This document shows positions 21,223-30,613 of a stretch of DNA of 64,000 nucleotides, piece after piece. Origin of the DNA: Pseudomonas poae. Its GTDB lineage: Bacteria; Pseudomonadota; Gammaproteobacteria; Pseudomonadales; Pseudomonadaceae. Every line of letters begins with the position of its first letter. Within the stretch, counting starts at the first letter, position 1. The stretch covers positions 3,920,001-3,984,000 of the forward strand of contig CP034537.1 in the NCBI GenBank assembly GCA_004000515.1, written 5' to 3'. A program made the position numbers and the translations under genes. A model generated the notes under the pieces. It made no database searches, was not told where the DNA came from, and saw only the letters and a program-made list of their open reading frames with translations.

Positions 21223-22178
21223 GGCGTGACCACCACGCCCCACGGGTAACGCCCGACCTTGACCGACTTGATCACCTTGAGGCTGTCCACGTCGATCACC
21301 GACACGTCGCCGCTCACGCCGTTGGTGGCCAGCAGTTGTTTTTCATCCGGGGTAAATGCCATCTGCCACACGCGCCGGCCCACCAGCAGGTAGTCAAGGA
21401 CCTCGAACGTCTTGGCGTCGATCACGGCCACGTGGTTGGCAGGTCCCAGGGCGACGAAACCGTATTTGCCGTCGGCACTGAGCTTGATGCCCACCGGCTG
21501 TACCTTGTCCGGGTGCACGCCTTTGATCTTGAAGGTCAGGGTCTTGAGGACCGCGCGGCTGGCCACATCGAGGATGGTCACGGTGCCGCCGATTTCCGCC
21601 GAGGCCCACAGCTGCGAGCCATCGTGGTTGAACTCGACAAAACGCGGGCGCTGGTCCACCAGCGTGCTGTCGGCCAGGGTCTGGGTGCTGGTGTCGATCC
21701 AGTGCAGCATGTTGGTGGTTTCGCTGGTGTTCACCGCCCATTTGCCATCCGGGCTCACGGCCATGCCTTCGGGCTCCACGCCGACGTTGACCTGGGCGAG
21801 CACCTTGGAGGTTTCGGTGTCGATCACCGTGACCAGCGCATCGTCTTCGTTGGAAACGTACAGCCAACGGTTGTTGGGGTGCAGGGCAAATTGCTCGGGG
21901 TCTTTGCCGGAGGGCAGCTCCTTGATGATCTTGCGCGTGGCCACGTCCATTACCTGGACCCGGTCAGAATCGCTGGCGCAGATGTACAGCAGCTTGTTGT
22001 CGTGGGACAGCAGCAGGCCGCGAGGGCGCTGGCCGACCTTGAGCGTGTCGGTGACTTGCAGGGTCTGCATGTCGATCAGGCTCAGGCTGTTGTCTTTTTC
22101 GTTGGAGACCCAGGCCGTGGCGGCCACGGCATGTCCAGCGGCAAGCAGCAGGGCGCAGGAGAGCAGGGTGCGGCGCAT
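21219..22178 (-). CDS. YVTN-type beta-propeller protein of the PQQ-alcohol ABC system
   Basis: 319 aa with a signal peptide (MRRTLLSCALLLAAGHAVA) and about seven repeats of the YVTN/surface-antigen type, such as LYVSNEDDALVTVIDTETSK and FVALGPANHVAVIDAKTFE. Periplasmic. Homologues are always linked with the ABC genes of PQQ-alcohol clusters; the function is unknown and no PQQ-binding tryptophan-docking pattern is evident. Intact frame. Confidence 0.83.
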   Translation of the reverse strand: MRRTLLSCALLLAAGHAVAATAWVSNEKDNSLSLIDMQTLQVTDTLKVGQRPRGLLLSHDNKLLYICASDSDRVQVMDVATRKIIKELPSGKDPEQFALHPNNRWLYVSNEDDALVTVIDTETSKVLAQVNVGVEPEGMAVSPDGKWAVNTSETTNMLHWIDTSTQTLADSTLVDQRPRFVEFNHDGSQLWASAEIGGTVTILDVASRAVLKTLTFKIKGVHPDKVQPVGIKLSADGKYGFVALGPANHVAVIDAKTFEVLDYLLVGRRVWQMAFTPDEKQLLATNGVSGDVSVIDVDSLKVIKSVKVGRYPWGVVVTP

Positions 22179-22207
22179 GGCGTATTCCTTATTGTTGTTG
22201 TCAGGCT

Positions 22208-23379
22208 TCAGGGAAAGCGGCAGGTCACCTCGGGCTTGTCATAGCCCAGGCTGTCCATTTCGTTGAAGGGGTGCAGGAAGCCGTCCTGGGGCGAGGTGCT
22301 GACCAGGGCGCGGGGTTGCACAATTGGGATCGGTTGGCGCAGCTCGCCATTCCATGGGCGGTAGCTGAGCTTGCGGCCCTTGAAACCGTCCAGGGGCAAC
22401 TGGTCGCTGATCTCCAGTTGGCGGATGCTCATCGGGTCTGCCTGGCGCAGCTTGCTCACTGCGCTGGCGACGCTGCGCACGGCCATCCAGGCGGCGAAGT
22501 CGCGGTCATTCATCCAGCGCCCGGCGAGGGCTTCGAAGCGTTTTGCAGTTGGGCGGCGCCGTAGGTTTCCACGGTTTTGTGCCAGCCAGTGGGCGTCAGG
22601 CCCTGGGTACCCGCGACCGGGCGCGGGTACCAGGTCTGGTAGGGCACGTACTCGCCAAAGTCACCGCGCTCGTCGGCCACCAGCACCACATCGTATTCGG
22701 CGGTCTGGGTGAACAGCGGCATATCGGCCTGGGCGCTGCGGCGCTGGTCGTTGTCAAAGCGCCAGGCCTTCTCGGCCACCAGTTTGACGCCGAAGCGTTT
22801 GGCCGCGCGGCGCAGGGCGGCGGCGTAGGCTTGGTCATCTTCGGTGGGGCCGACAATCAGCAGTGCCTTTTGCCATTTACGCGTTACCAGAAACTGCGCC
22901 AAAGCATCAGCGAGCATCGCCCGGCTCGGCAGGCTGTGCAGCACGTTGCCCAGGCAGTCGGTGCTGCGCAGGCTGTCATCCGGGCTGCCGGCGTTGAACA
23001 GCAGGCTGTCGGGCATTGCAGCACTGAGTTGACGCAGGCTGGCAGCGGGGGCGTTGACCACGAACAGGCGCAGGCCTTGGTCGTGTTGTTTTTGCGCGGC
23101 AGCGAGCAGCGCCTCGGGGCTGTCCACTGTTGCATCAACCAGGCTGTAGCGCTGATTGAGAAAAGCCCCGGTGCTGTTGCTGTCGATGATCGCCAGCTCG
23201 GCGCCGCGCAGGCCTGCATCGACAGGTTCGGGAATCACGTTGGAGAGCAGCGGCCCCGGGTCGGGCCGATAGCCCAGGTAGCCGAGCTGCACCTGCAACG
23301 GCGGCTCAGCCGCTTGGCCGACGGTGGCCCAGGCGACTGCCAGCAGGCAGATCACGGCGTAAGGGGGCAGCTTGCGCAT
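22208..23379 (-). CDS. ABC-type periplasmic binding protein of the PQQ-alcohol system
   Basis: Type I periplasmic binding protein (branched-chain amino acid receptor fold) with the signal peptide MRKLPPYAVICLLAVAWATV from ATG 23379, which has a GGAG ribosome site. One base is missing in 22541-22544; restored length 390 aa ending KPEVTCRFP. First gene of the five-gene minus-strand run to the CXXCW gene. It may bind an alcohol, aldehyde, PQQ or metal-ligand complex; nothing in the sequence decides this. Confidence 0.8.
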
Positions 23380-23455
23380 AAGGCACTCCATGACAGGTAG
23401 TGCCAGCATATAAACCCACCGGATCACTGCAAATATGCAGAAAGTAGCGCTGGGG

Positions 23456-23472
23456 CAGTACCAAGGTAGTAG
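23456..23472. promoter_or_regulatory. Ped box in the divergent binding-protein / pedS2 promoter
   Basis: CAGTACCAAGGTAGTAG, 60-76 bp before pedS2 and 77-93 bp before the binding-protein start. It contains the dyad TACC-AA-GGTA and is the best copy of the set. Confidence 0.55.
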
Positions 23473-23531
23473 CCCGCCGTGTGCGGTGCGGTCTTAGCAT
23501 GGGGCTCAACTGTGCGGTTCGGGAATTGGCT

Positions 23532-24794
23532 ATGTCGGCGCTCTGGCGGATCAACCTGTGGGTCTGCGGCTTCTTCGCCCTGGTGACCTGCGCCTGCACG
23601 GCACTGCTGATGCACCAGGCGTTGGCGGATGTGGAGCGCGAGCTGCAATCGGCCGAAGCGGTGGTGCACTACCTCAGTGAAACCGCCGAGCGCGATCCCG
23701 CCAGCCTGCAACCGCGCCTCACTGCCAGCCTGCGCCATGTGCGCGTGGATTGGCTGGCCACTGATGAGGCCTTGCCTGTGGCGGACCAGGATGGCCTGGA
23801 TGCCTGGCTCGGTCGCGTACTGTTTGCCGATGCCAGCCACAGCGCCAAGGTGCTTGACCTGGCGGATGGTCGGCGCGTCTCCATTGGGGTCGACCCGCGT
23901 GATGAGATCGACGAAGTCTGGGATTCCCTGCAGCAACTGTTGGCTGTGTGCGCCATGGCGTTGGCCCTGAGCCTGTTGACCATCCGCTGGGCAGTGCGTC
24001 GGGGCATGCGCGTGCTGGATGAATTGCTGCTGGCTCTGCAACAGGTTTGCAGTGGCCGCCTGAATGTCCGCCTGCGCTGCGCAGGGGCGCCGGAGGCGCA
24101 GCAACTGGCCCTGCATTTCAATCGTATGACCGACGCCTTGGAGCAAGCCCGTCTCGACAATGCGCGGCTGACCCAGACGCTGCTGGCAGTGCAGGAGCGA
24201 GAGCGGACTCACCTGGCCCAGACCCTGCACGATGACCTTGGCCAATACCTGGCCGGCATCCGGGCCCAGGTGTGCCTGTTGCCGTTGATCGCGCATCAAC
24301 CCGAGACACTGGCGCGCACCGTGCACCTGCTGGAAGGACACTGCGAACACTTGCAGCAGGGTTTTCGCGTGCTGGTCCACGATCTCTACCCGGTGGCCCT
24401 GCAACACCTGCCGATGTCCGAAGCGTTCGCCATGCTGGTGGCGCAATGGCGCGCCAGTCACGGCATCGACTGCCAACTGCAGGTCAGCGCGGCGCTGCCG
24501 CCGTTGTCCCCGGCCAGCAAGACCCACCTCTATCGGTTGCTCCAGGAAGCCTTGACCAACATCGTGCGCCACGCCGATGCCAGCCAGGTGCGCGTGCGCC
24601 TGCAACACCGTGGTTCGCGCTTGCGCCTGTGGGTGCGCGACAACGGCCACGGCGCGCAACAACCCCAGCGCCCCGGCGTTGGCCTGTACTCGATGTACGA
24701 GCGTGCGCGCTGCCTGGGCGGCGAGTTGAAGATCCTCAGCCACCCCGGAGCCGGTTGGGCGCTGGCGTTGAACATGCCTGTGGAGGGCTTATGA
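23532..24794 (+). CDS. pedS2: Membrane sensor histidine kinase PedS2 (EraS-like)
   Basis: Two membrane segments (about residues 5-28 and 135-155) bracket a periplasmic sensor loop. A HAMP-like linker, a HisKA_3 domain with phospho-His in AQTLHDDLGQYLAGIR, and an HATPase with LLQEALTNIVRHADAS and VRDNGHG follow. I start at ATG 23532 (MSALWRINLW), directly before the first membrane helix; upstream in-frame ATGs at 23481 and 23499 are possible. The stop overlaps the pedR2 start (ATGA). In P. putida PedS2/PedR2 drives the calcium-to-lanthanide switch between pedE and pedH. Confidence 0.85.
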   Translation: MSALWRINLWVCGFFALVTCACTALLMHQALADVERELQSAEAVVHYLSETAERDPASLQPRLTASLRHVRVDWLATDEALPVADQDGLDAWLGRVLFADASHSAKVLDLADGRRVSIGVDPRDEIDEVWDSLQQLLAVCAMALALSLLTIRWAVRRGMRVLDELLLALQQVCSGRLNVRLRCAGAPEAQQLALHFNRMTDALEQARLDNARLTQTLLAVQERERTHLAQTLHDDLGQYLAGIRAQVCLLPLIAHQPETLARTVHLLEGHCEHLQQGFRVLVHDLYPVALQHLPMSEAFAMLVAQWRASHGIDCQLQVSAALPPLSPASKTHLYRLLQEALTNIVRHADASQVRVRLQHRGSRLRLWVRDNGHGAQQPQRPGVGLYSMYERARCLGGELKILSHPGAGWALALNMPVEGL

Positions 24795-25416
24795 ATATTT
24801 TGTTGGTGGATGACCACGCCGTGGTGCGCCAAGGCTATGCCAGCCTGCTGCGCGCACTGTTGCCGGCGGTTGAAGTGCGCGAGGCGGCCAGTGGCGAAGA
24901 AGCATTGACGCGGGTGCACGAAGCGGTCCCGAACCTGGTGATCATGGACTTCGGCCTGCCCGGCATCAGCGGCCTGGAAACCACCCGACGCCTGCGCCAG
25001 CGCCTGCCCCAATTGCGCGTGCTGTTTTCAGCATGCACGATGAACTGCCCCTGGTACGCCAGGCGCTGGATGCAGGTGCGGCGGGCTACCTGACCAAAAG
25101 CTCGGCGCCCCAGGTGTTGATCGAAGCCGTGCGGCGCATCCTCGACGGCCACGCCTATATCGAACAGCCGTTGGCCACCCAGTTGGCCTGCCAACCCACC
25201 GACCCGCGCTTGCACAGCATGACCCCGCGTGAACTCGAGATCTTCCTGATGCTCGCCAAAGGCACCCCGGCGCGGCAGATCGCCGAGCAACTGAGTATCA
25301 GCAGCAAGACCGTGTCCAATCACCTGACGTTGCTCAAGAGCAAGTTGCAGGTGAGTTCCCATGCCGAACTGGTGCATGTGGGGATTGATATGGGGGTGGT
25401 GCGGGTGGCGGGCTGA
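24791..25416 (+). CDS. pedR2: LuxR-type response regulator PedR2 (EraR-like)
   Basis: Receiver with phospho-Asp in LVIMDFGLPGISG (about residue 53) and a NarL-type HTH (MTPRELEIFLMLAKGTPAR, SSKTVSNHLTLLKSKL). One T is missing in 25025-25028; restored size 208 aa, including VLFFSMHDELPLVRQALDAGAAGYLTKSS across the join when read in parts. Cognate regulator of PedS2 by overlap and order. Confidence 0.87.
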
Positions 25417-25440
25417 TTTTTGCCTGATGTACACCGAATC

Positions 25441-25532
25441 CTGTGGGGCTGGCTTGCCTGCGATAGCGGTGTGACAGTCGATGCATATGCTGGCTGACCC
25501 GCCGCTATCGCAGGCAAGCCAGCTCCCACATT
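25441..25532. repeat. REPIN (complete)
   Basis: Inverted REPs around an about 30-bp centre; the left arm has GTGGGGCTGGCTTGCC, lacking the A of GGAGCTGG. Located between convergent pedR2 and the pentapeptide gene. Confidence 0.9.
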
Positions 25533-25546
25533 TGGTTCTCAGTGCC

Positions 25547-26192
25547 CTACCGATCCCAGGTTGTTGGGCAGTCCTTGCAGCCCTCCATATTCGCATCCTG
25601 AAAATTCGCATAGTGCTGTCGACTGCCTGTGAGCGTGGCTTTTTTCCAGGTTGCTTTCGCCGAACTTGGCTTCCTGTAGATTCGCATCGCTGAGGTCCGC
25701 ACCTTGCAGGTCAGCCTTGCTCAACCACGTCATTTCCAGGTCCGCCGCACGCAGGTTGGCCTTGTGCATCTTTGCCCCCGACAGCCTTGCGAATTGCAGG
25801 TAGGCGGCGCTCAGGTTGGCGTTTTCAAATTGCGCGCCCTGGGCAAACAGTCCCCAGCCTTGTACCGCCATTAGCGTGGCACCGGTGAAGTCGGCCAGGC
25901 GCAGGTTGGCTTGTTGCAGGCTGGCGCGGGTGAGGTTGGCGCCTTGCAGTTGGGCTTTTCCAGGTTGGCAAGATCCAGGTTGGCGTGGCGCAAATCGGCA
26001 TCGCGCAGATCGGCGCCGGCCAGGTTCATGCCGCTCAGGTTCTGGTTACGCAGGTTGGCACCCTTGAGGTTGGCACCGGGGCATTGGCTGTGTCCGGCGA
26101 GGGTGCAGCCGTTGATGACCAGGGGCGTCGTCGCCGTCGTCGGCGTGGGCCATGGGGAGAGATAGCAGGAGTAACAAAGGTATGTATTTCAT
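25547..26192 (-). CDS. Exported pentapeptide-repeat protein of the ped cluster
   Basis: Starts at ATG 26192 (MKYIPLLLLLSLPMAHADDG), a clear signal peptide. The mature part consists almost wholly of A(N/D)LxxA-type pentapeptides (GANLKGANLRNQNLSGMNLA...), which form a right-handed square beta-helix. Cysteines flank the helix: two before it (INGC, SQC) and a CKDC-type pair near the restored C-terminus. Three frameshifts occur in runs: an extra G in 26122-26125, a missing T in 25956-25959 and an extra T in 25640-25645. Corrected, the protein is 214 aa and ends CPTTWDR at 25547. P. putida has a pentapeptide protein at the same place next to pedE. Function unknown. Confidence 0.8.
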
Positions 26193-26200
26193 CTCGAGTC

Positions 26201-26340
26201 CTGTAGTGAGCGGGCTTGTCGAATCGTCGCACCGCCCGCGCTCGACTGCGCAGCAGTCGTAAACCTGACTGCGCGATTTGGCTGGAGAAAAGCGGGGCCG
26301 CTTCGCAGCCCAGCGCGGGACAAGCCCGCTCACTACAAAG
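26201..26340. repeat. Second-family REP-type inverted repeat
   Basis: CTGTAGTGAGCGGGCTTGTC (26201) is mirrored by GACAAGCCCGCTCACTAC at the right end. The halves are unequal: the left one carries an extra GAATCGTCGCACCGC module. The same asymmetric element, in opposite orientation, occurs at 60802-60951. Lies between the ends of pedE and the start of the pentapeptide gene. Confidence 0.85.
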
Positions 26341-26359
26341 TGGCCCCGCCTATCCGAGG

Positions 26360-28254
26360 TTACTTCTGGGCGGTTTTCTGATCCCAACTCGGGATCTTGA
26401 ACACCCAGAACGAGCCGCCCTGTGCCACCGGTTTGGTCAGCTCGGCCATGTCGCCGCCCCACAGCGGCACTGCGCCGCCGTAGCCGACCGTCACGCCGAT
26501 GTACTGCTCGCCATCCTGTTCCCAGGTGATCGGCGGGGAGACGATGCCGCTGCCGGTCTGGAACTTCCACAGCTCCTTGCCGGTTTTCGCGTCGAAGGCC
26601 TTGAAGAAGCCGTCGCCGGTGCCGGTGAATACCAGGTTGCCCTTGGTCGCCAACACCCCGGCCCACAGTGGCAGGTGCTCCTTGTGCTCCCACACCACCT
26701 TGCCGGTGGTGGGGTTCATCGCGCGCAGGGTGCCGACGTGGTCGTCATACATGCGCTTGATGCGGAAACCCATGCCCAGGTACGCCGAGCCCTTCTTGTA
26801 GTTGACCTCTTCGGTCCAGTATTCCTCTTTCCACTGGTTGCCCGGGATGTAGAACAGGCCGGTGTCCTGGCTGTACGCCATCGGGTTCCAGTTCTTGCCA
26901 CCGAGAAACGGCGGCGAGACTTCCACCGGCTTGCCCTTGGTTTCACCCGGTAATGGCTTGGCCGGACGCTGGCCTTCGTTTTCCACGGGGCGACCGGTTT
27001 TCAGATCGATGTGGCTGGCCCAGGTGATGTTGTCGACAAACGGGAAGGCGTTCTGCAGCTTGCCGTTGGTGCGGTCCACCACATAGAAGAAGCCGTTGCG
27101 GTCAGCGTGGCCGGTGGCCTTGGTGACCTTGCCGTCTTTGTCCTTGTAGTCGAACAGCACCAGCTCGTTGTTGCCGGAGAAGTCCCAGGCGTCGTTCGGC
27201 GTGTGCTGGTAGAACCACTTCACTTCGCCGGTGCTTGGGTCTACGCCAACTTGGCCCGAGGTGTAGAGGCTGTCGAAGTCGTGCGGGTTGCCGTCCTTGG
27301 ACGTTCGCGCCCAGGTGTTCCACGGGCCGGGGTTACCGGCGCCGACGATGATGGTGTTGGTCTCGGCATCAAAACTTGCACTCTGCCAAGGCGCGCCGCC
27401 GCCGTGGCTCCAGGCCTCGACCTTGCCGGTTTCGGTGGTCGGGTCATCCGGCCACGAAGGCGCCTTGACGTCGCCGGTGGAGTGCTGTCCTTGCCGTTGA
27501 GGCGGCCCATGTGGCCCTCCACGAACGGACGCATCCACACTTCTTCACCCGTATCGGGGTCGCGGGCATACAGCTGGCCGACTACGCCGAATTCATCGCC
27601 GGAGCTGCCGTGGATCAGCAGCACCTTGCCGGTGACTTTGTCTTTGATCAGCACGGGCGCGCCGGTCATGGTGTAGCCAGCGGCGTGGTCACCGAACTTC
27701 TTGTTCCACACCACTTTGCCGGTGTTTTGTCGAGGGCGATCAGGCGCGCATCGAGGGTGCCGAAGTAGATCTTGTCGCCGAAGATCGCGGCGCCCCGGTT
27801 GACCACGTCACAGCACGGGCGAATGTTGTCGGGCAGGCGGTGGTTGTAGGTCCAGAGGCGCTTGCCGGTCTTCGCGTCGAGGGCGAATACGCGCGAATAC
27901 GAGCCGGTGACGTACACCACGCCGTCGCTGACGATGGCCTGGGATTCCTGGCCGCGTTGTTTCTCGTCGCCAAAGGAATAGGACCAGGCCGGTGTGAGCT
28001 TGAACACGTTCTTGTCGTTGACCTGGGCCAAGGGGCTCCAGCGTTGGGCATTGGTGCCCATGCCGTATTGCAGCACGTCCTTGGTGGTCAGGTGGTCGTT
28101 GGCAATGTCTTCCCAGGTGACGTTGCGGGTTTGCTTGGCGGCAGGTTCGGCGGCGGCAAAGCTCGCCGCACTGAAGGACAAGCTGCCCACCAGCAAAAAA
28201 GGCTTGCACGGCAAGGCTCAGAGGGGAGCGGGAGGGTAGCGATCTTATTGTCAT
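26360..28254 (-). CDS. pedE: PQQ-dependent alcohol dehydrogenase, calcium type (PedE/ExaA)
   Basis: Periplasmic quinoprotein ethanol/phenylethanol dehydrogenase with an eight-bladed propeller. The signal peptide is followed by [16 protein letters not shown]; the adjacent-cysteine disulfide ([10 protein letters not shown]) sits in the PQQ pocket and Trp-docking repeats occur throughout. The catalytic Asp lies in [11 protein letters not shown]; the residue two after it is Ser, as in Ca-dependent enzymes. Frameshifts: extra T/A in 28195-28200, one missing base in 27725-27728 and one at 27479-27480. Corrected size 631 aa, equal to P. putida PedE. Transcribed divergently from pedF. Confidence 0.92.
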
Positions 28255-28388
28255 GGTTTGCAGTTCCCAGTGGAGGTTTTGGCCTGCACAGGGTGGTGCG
28301 CCGGGGCGGTGGCTGGATACGGAAAAATTCCCGCTGTTGCCGGGAAGACTTCCCGAACCGCCTCTGATTTGGACGTGCCCACAAGCCC

Positions 28389-28405
28389 TACTACCAAGGG
28401 AGTAG
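28389..28405. promoter_or_regulatory. Ped box in the divergent pedE/pedF promoter
   Basis: TACTACCAAGGGAGTAG, 107 bp before the pedF start and about 135 bp before the pedE start. Fourteen of 16 positions match the 23456 box. Confidence 0.5.
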
Positions 28406-28511
28406 GGTGCGGCCACTCAAAGCAGCATACGGCCCTGGCCCGGCGGTTTCTAAGATGGTTGCCATAACCTCGAACCATGGGGTTTGCGTGCAATCTGAGA
28501 GGACAAAAATA

Positions 28512-28973
28512 ATGACAACAAAACGCAACGCTCTGCTGGTGGCCGGCCTGTTGGTGAGTGTGATCGGTGTGGGTAACGTCTGGGCCCATGGCAACGTGGT
28601 GCCGCAAGCGGTGGAGACCCAGGGCCTGACGCCGATCAAAGACGCGGGCGTGCCGGTTGACGGCGATGGTTGGGCCGCCACCAACCCGTATCGCAAGTCC
28701 CCAGAGCACGACAAGGCGGTAGAGATCGGTTCATCCGCCTACAACCAGAACTGCGCGGCGTGCCACGGGCTGGAAGCCAAGTCCGGCGGCATTGCGCCTG
28801 ACCTGCGCATGCTGGATGTCGGCGACGCAGGCGATGAGTGGTTTGTCGAGCGCGTACGCCACGGCGCGGTGCGTGACGGCCGAGTGTATATGCCGAAAAT
28901 GGCCGACTACCTGAGCCAGGAAGCCCTGTGGGCCGTGCGCACTTACCTGGATTCCGTGCACGTCGAGGAGTAA
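28512..28973 (+). CDS. pedF: Cytochrome c550 electron acceptor
   Basis: 153-aa periplasmic c-type cytochrome: signal peptide MTTKRNALLVAGLLVSVIGV...AHA, haem motif CAACH (NQNCAACHGLEAKSGG) and a distal Met in VYMPKMADYLS. It takes electrons from the PQQ dehydrogenases (ExaB/PedF role). GAGG precedes the ATG at 28512. Intact frame; 3 bp before pedG. Confidence 0.9.
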   Translation: MTTKRNALLVAGLLVSVIGVGNVWAHGNVVPQAVETQGLTPIKDAGVPVDGDGWAATNPYRKSPEHDKAVEIGSSAYNQNCAACHGLEAKSGGIAPDLRMLDVGDAGDEWFVERVRHGAVRDGRVYMPKMADYLSQEALWAVRTYLDSVHVEE

Positions 28974-28976
28974 GCC

Positions 28977-29851
28977 ATGCGCCTGTTCAGCATCGTGTTC
29001 GGCCTGGCCTTGCTGTGTTGCCAGGTGGCACAGGCGCAGGTGCGCAGTTATGACCAGATGATCGCCGCCGGCGAGTTGAAGGTGGCGGTGTACAAGGATT
29101 TTGCGCCCTACAGCTTTGACGACGGCGGCACGCCACGCGGTGTGGATGTGGAATTGGCCCAGGCGCTGGCCAAGGCCCTCGGCGTGCGGTTGAGCCTGAT
29201 CTGGGCCCCGGCCGGTGAGAAGCTCGACGACGACCTGCGCGACTACATCTGGCGCGGCAGCCCGTTGCATAACCAGCAACTGGCTGACCTGATGATGCGC
29301 GCCCCGTATGACCACGACTACGCGCAAAAGCGCAACGACCAGGGCGAGCTGGAAAACGGCCATGTGGTGATGTTCGGGCCGTATCAGAACGAACAATGGC
29401 AGGTGGCCTACGACCGCCGTCGCCTCGACAGCGTCGCCAGTGTGGCAGTGTTCGAAACGCATCCCATCGGCGTCGAAGTCGACAGCGTGCCGTCGTTCTA
29501 CCTCACCTCGGTGTTCAACGGCATGCTGGCCGGCAAGACCCATCACTATCCCGGCGTGCCCCAAGCCTTTGCGGCGATGAAGGCGGGGAGGTCGATGCGG
29601 TCATGGCGATGCGTGGCGAGATCGACTGGCAAGTCTTCAAGGCCGCCGACCCGCAACTGGCCCTGGCGGAAAACGCCTACCCGAACATGGGTAGGCAGCG
29701 GTGGGAGATCGGCATGGCGGTGCATGAAAGCAACCGGCAGTTGGCCTACGCCGTGGAAGAGGCACTGGAAGGCCTGATCCGCGACGGCACCGTGCAAACC
29801 CTCTACAGCCACTATGGGCTGCGTTACGAAGTGCCCGAGATGTACCAATGA
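28977..29851 (+). CDS. pedG: Quinoprotein-dehydrogenase-associated periplasmic binding protein
   Basis: MoxJ-like solute-binding protein: signal peptide MRLFSIVFGLALLCCQVAQA, then LKVAVYKDFAPYSFDDGG typical of family-3 binding proteins. One G is missing in 29586-29589; restored 291 aa. MoxJ-type proteins act in assembly or metal loading of methanol dehydrogenase in methylotrophs; here the partner would be PedE or PedH, which is inference. Stop overlaps the next start (ATGA at 29848). Confidence 0.85.
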
Positions 29852-30597
29852 ACTGGTGGCTGATGTGCCTGTTGGTGTGCGGGTTGCCATGGGCGGCCCA
29901 GGCCACCGAGGTTGATCCGGTGCCGTCGGTGATGTGGTCGTTCTATCACAAGCAGTTTTTGAACAGTGCGCCGTTTGTGTTCGACGATCAGGTCAAGCTG
30001 CTGGCGCCGCCGTTCGCCGAAGATGCGCGCCAAGTGCCGTTGGAAATCGATGCGCGAGCGTTCAAGGGGCGGGTGGTGCGGATCGTTGCCTGGGCCGAGT
30101 TGAACCCGTTGCCGAAGATCGTCGACTTCCAGCCCAAGGCCGGGGTGTTGCCCTGGCTGTCGATCCGTATCCGCATCGAGCAGGCCACGCCGTTGCGCGC
30201 CGCCGTACTCACCGATGACGGAATGTGGCATGTGGGTTCCACCTTGATCGACGCCGCTGGTGGTGGCTGCACCGCGCCGAGCGTGGTGCGTACCCAGCCG
30301 GGTTGGGAAGAGCATATCGGCGAAGTGCTTGGCGGGCGTTACCCGCGTGGCGAGTTCAGTCGCCTGCGCGTGCAGGTGGCGCATCCGATGGACAACGGCA
30401 TGGTCAGCGGCATCCCCGAGTTCTACATCAATCACGCCCAGTTGCTGGGGGACAAGGGTCAGGTCATGGCCGAGCTGGAGTTGTTCCCGGCGGTCAGCGA
30501 AAACCCCAACCTGGCCTTCGATATCGAAGGAGCCGGGCAGACGCGGTTGGTGCTGCGCGACAACAGCGGCAATGAATTCGACGCGGCCATTCCCTGA
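29848..30597 (+). CDS. Quinoprotein-dehydrogenase-associated SoxYZ-like carrier protein
   Basis: 249 aa with a signal peptide (MNWWLMCLLVCGLPWAAQA). The N-terminal half resembles SoxY and includes GGGCTAPSV, whose Cys corresponds to the carrier cysteine of SoxY; the C-terminal half resembles SoxZ (VQVAHPMDNGM, INHAQLLG). A fused SoxYZ of this type is found only with PQQ dehydrogenases. It probably carries a covalently bound intermediate for the hydrolase encoded next. Intact frame. Confidence 0.83.
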   Translation: MNWWLMCLLVCGLPWAAQATEVDPVPSVMWSFYHKQFLNSAPFVFDDQVKLLAPPFAEDARQVPLEIDARAFKGRVVRIVAWAELNPLPKIVDFQPKAGVLPWLSIRIRIEQATPLRAAVLTDDGMWHVGSTLIDAAGGGCTAPSVVRTQPGWEEHIGEVLGGRYPRGEFSRLRVQVAHPMDNGMVSGIPEFYINHAQLLGDKGQVMAELELFPAVSENPNLAFDIEGAGQTRLVLRDNSGNEFDAAIP

Positions 30598-30613
30598 CCA
30601 GAAGGAGCGCGGC

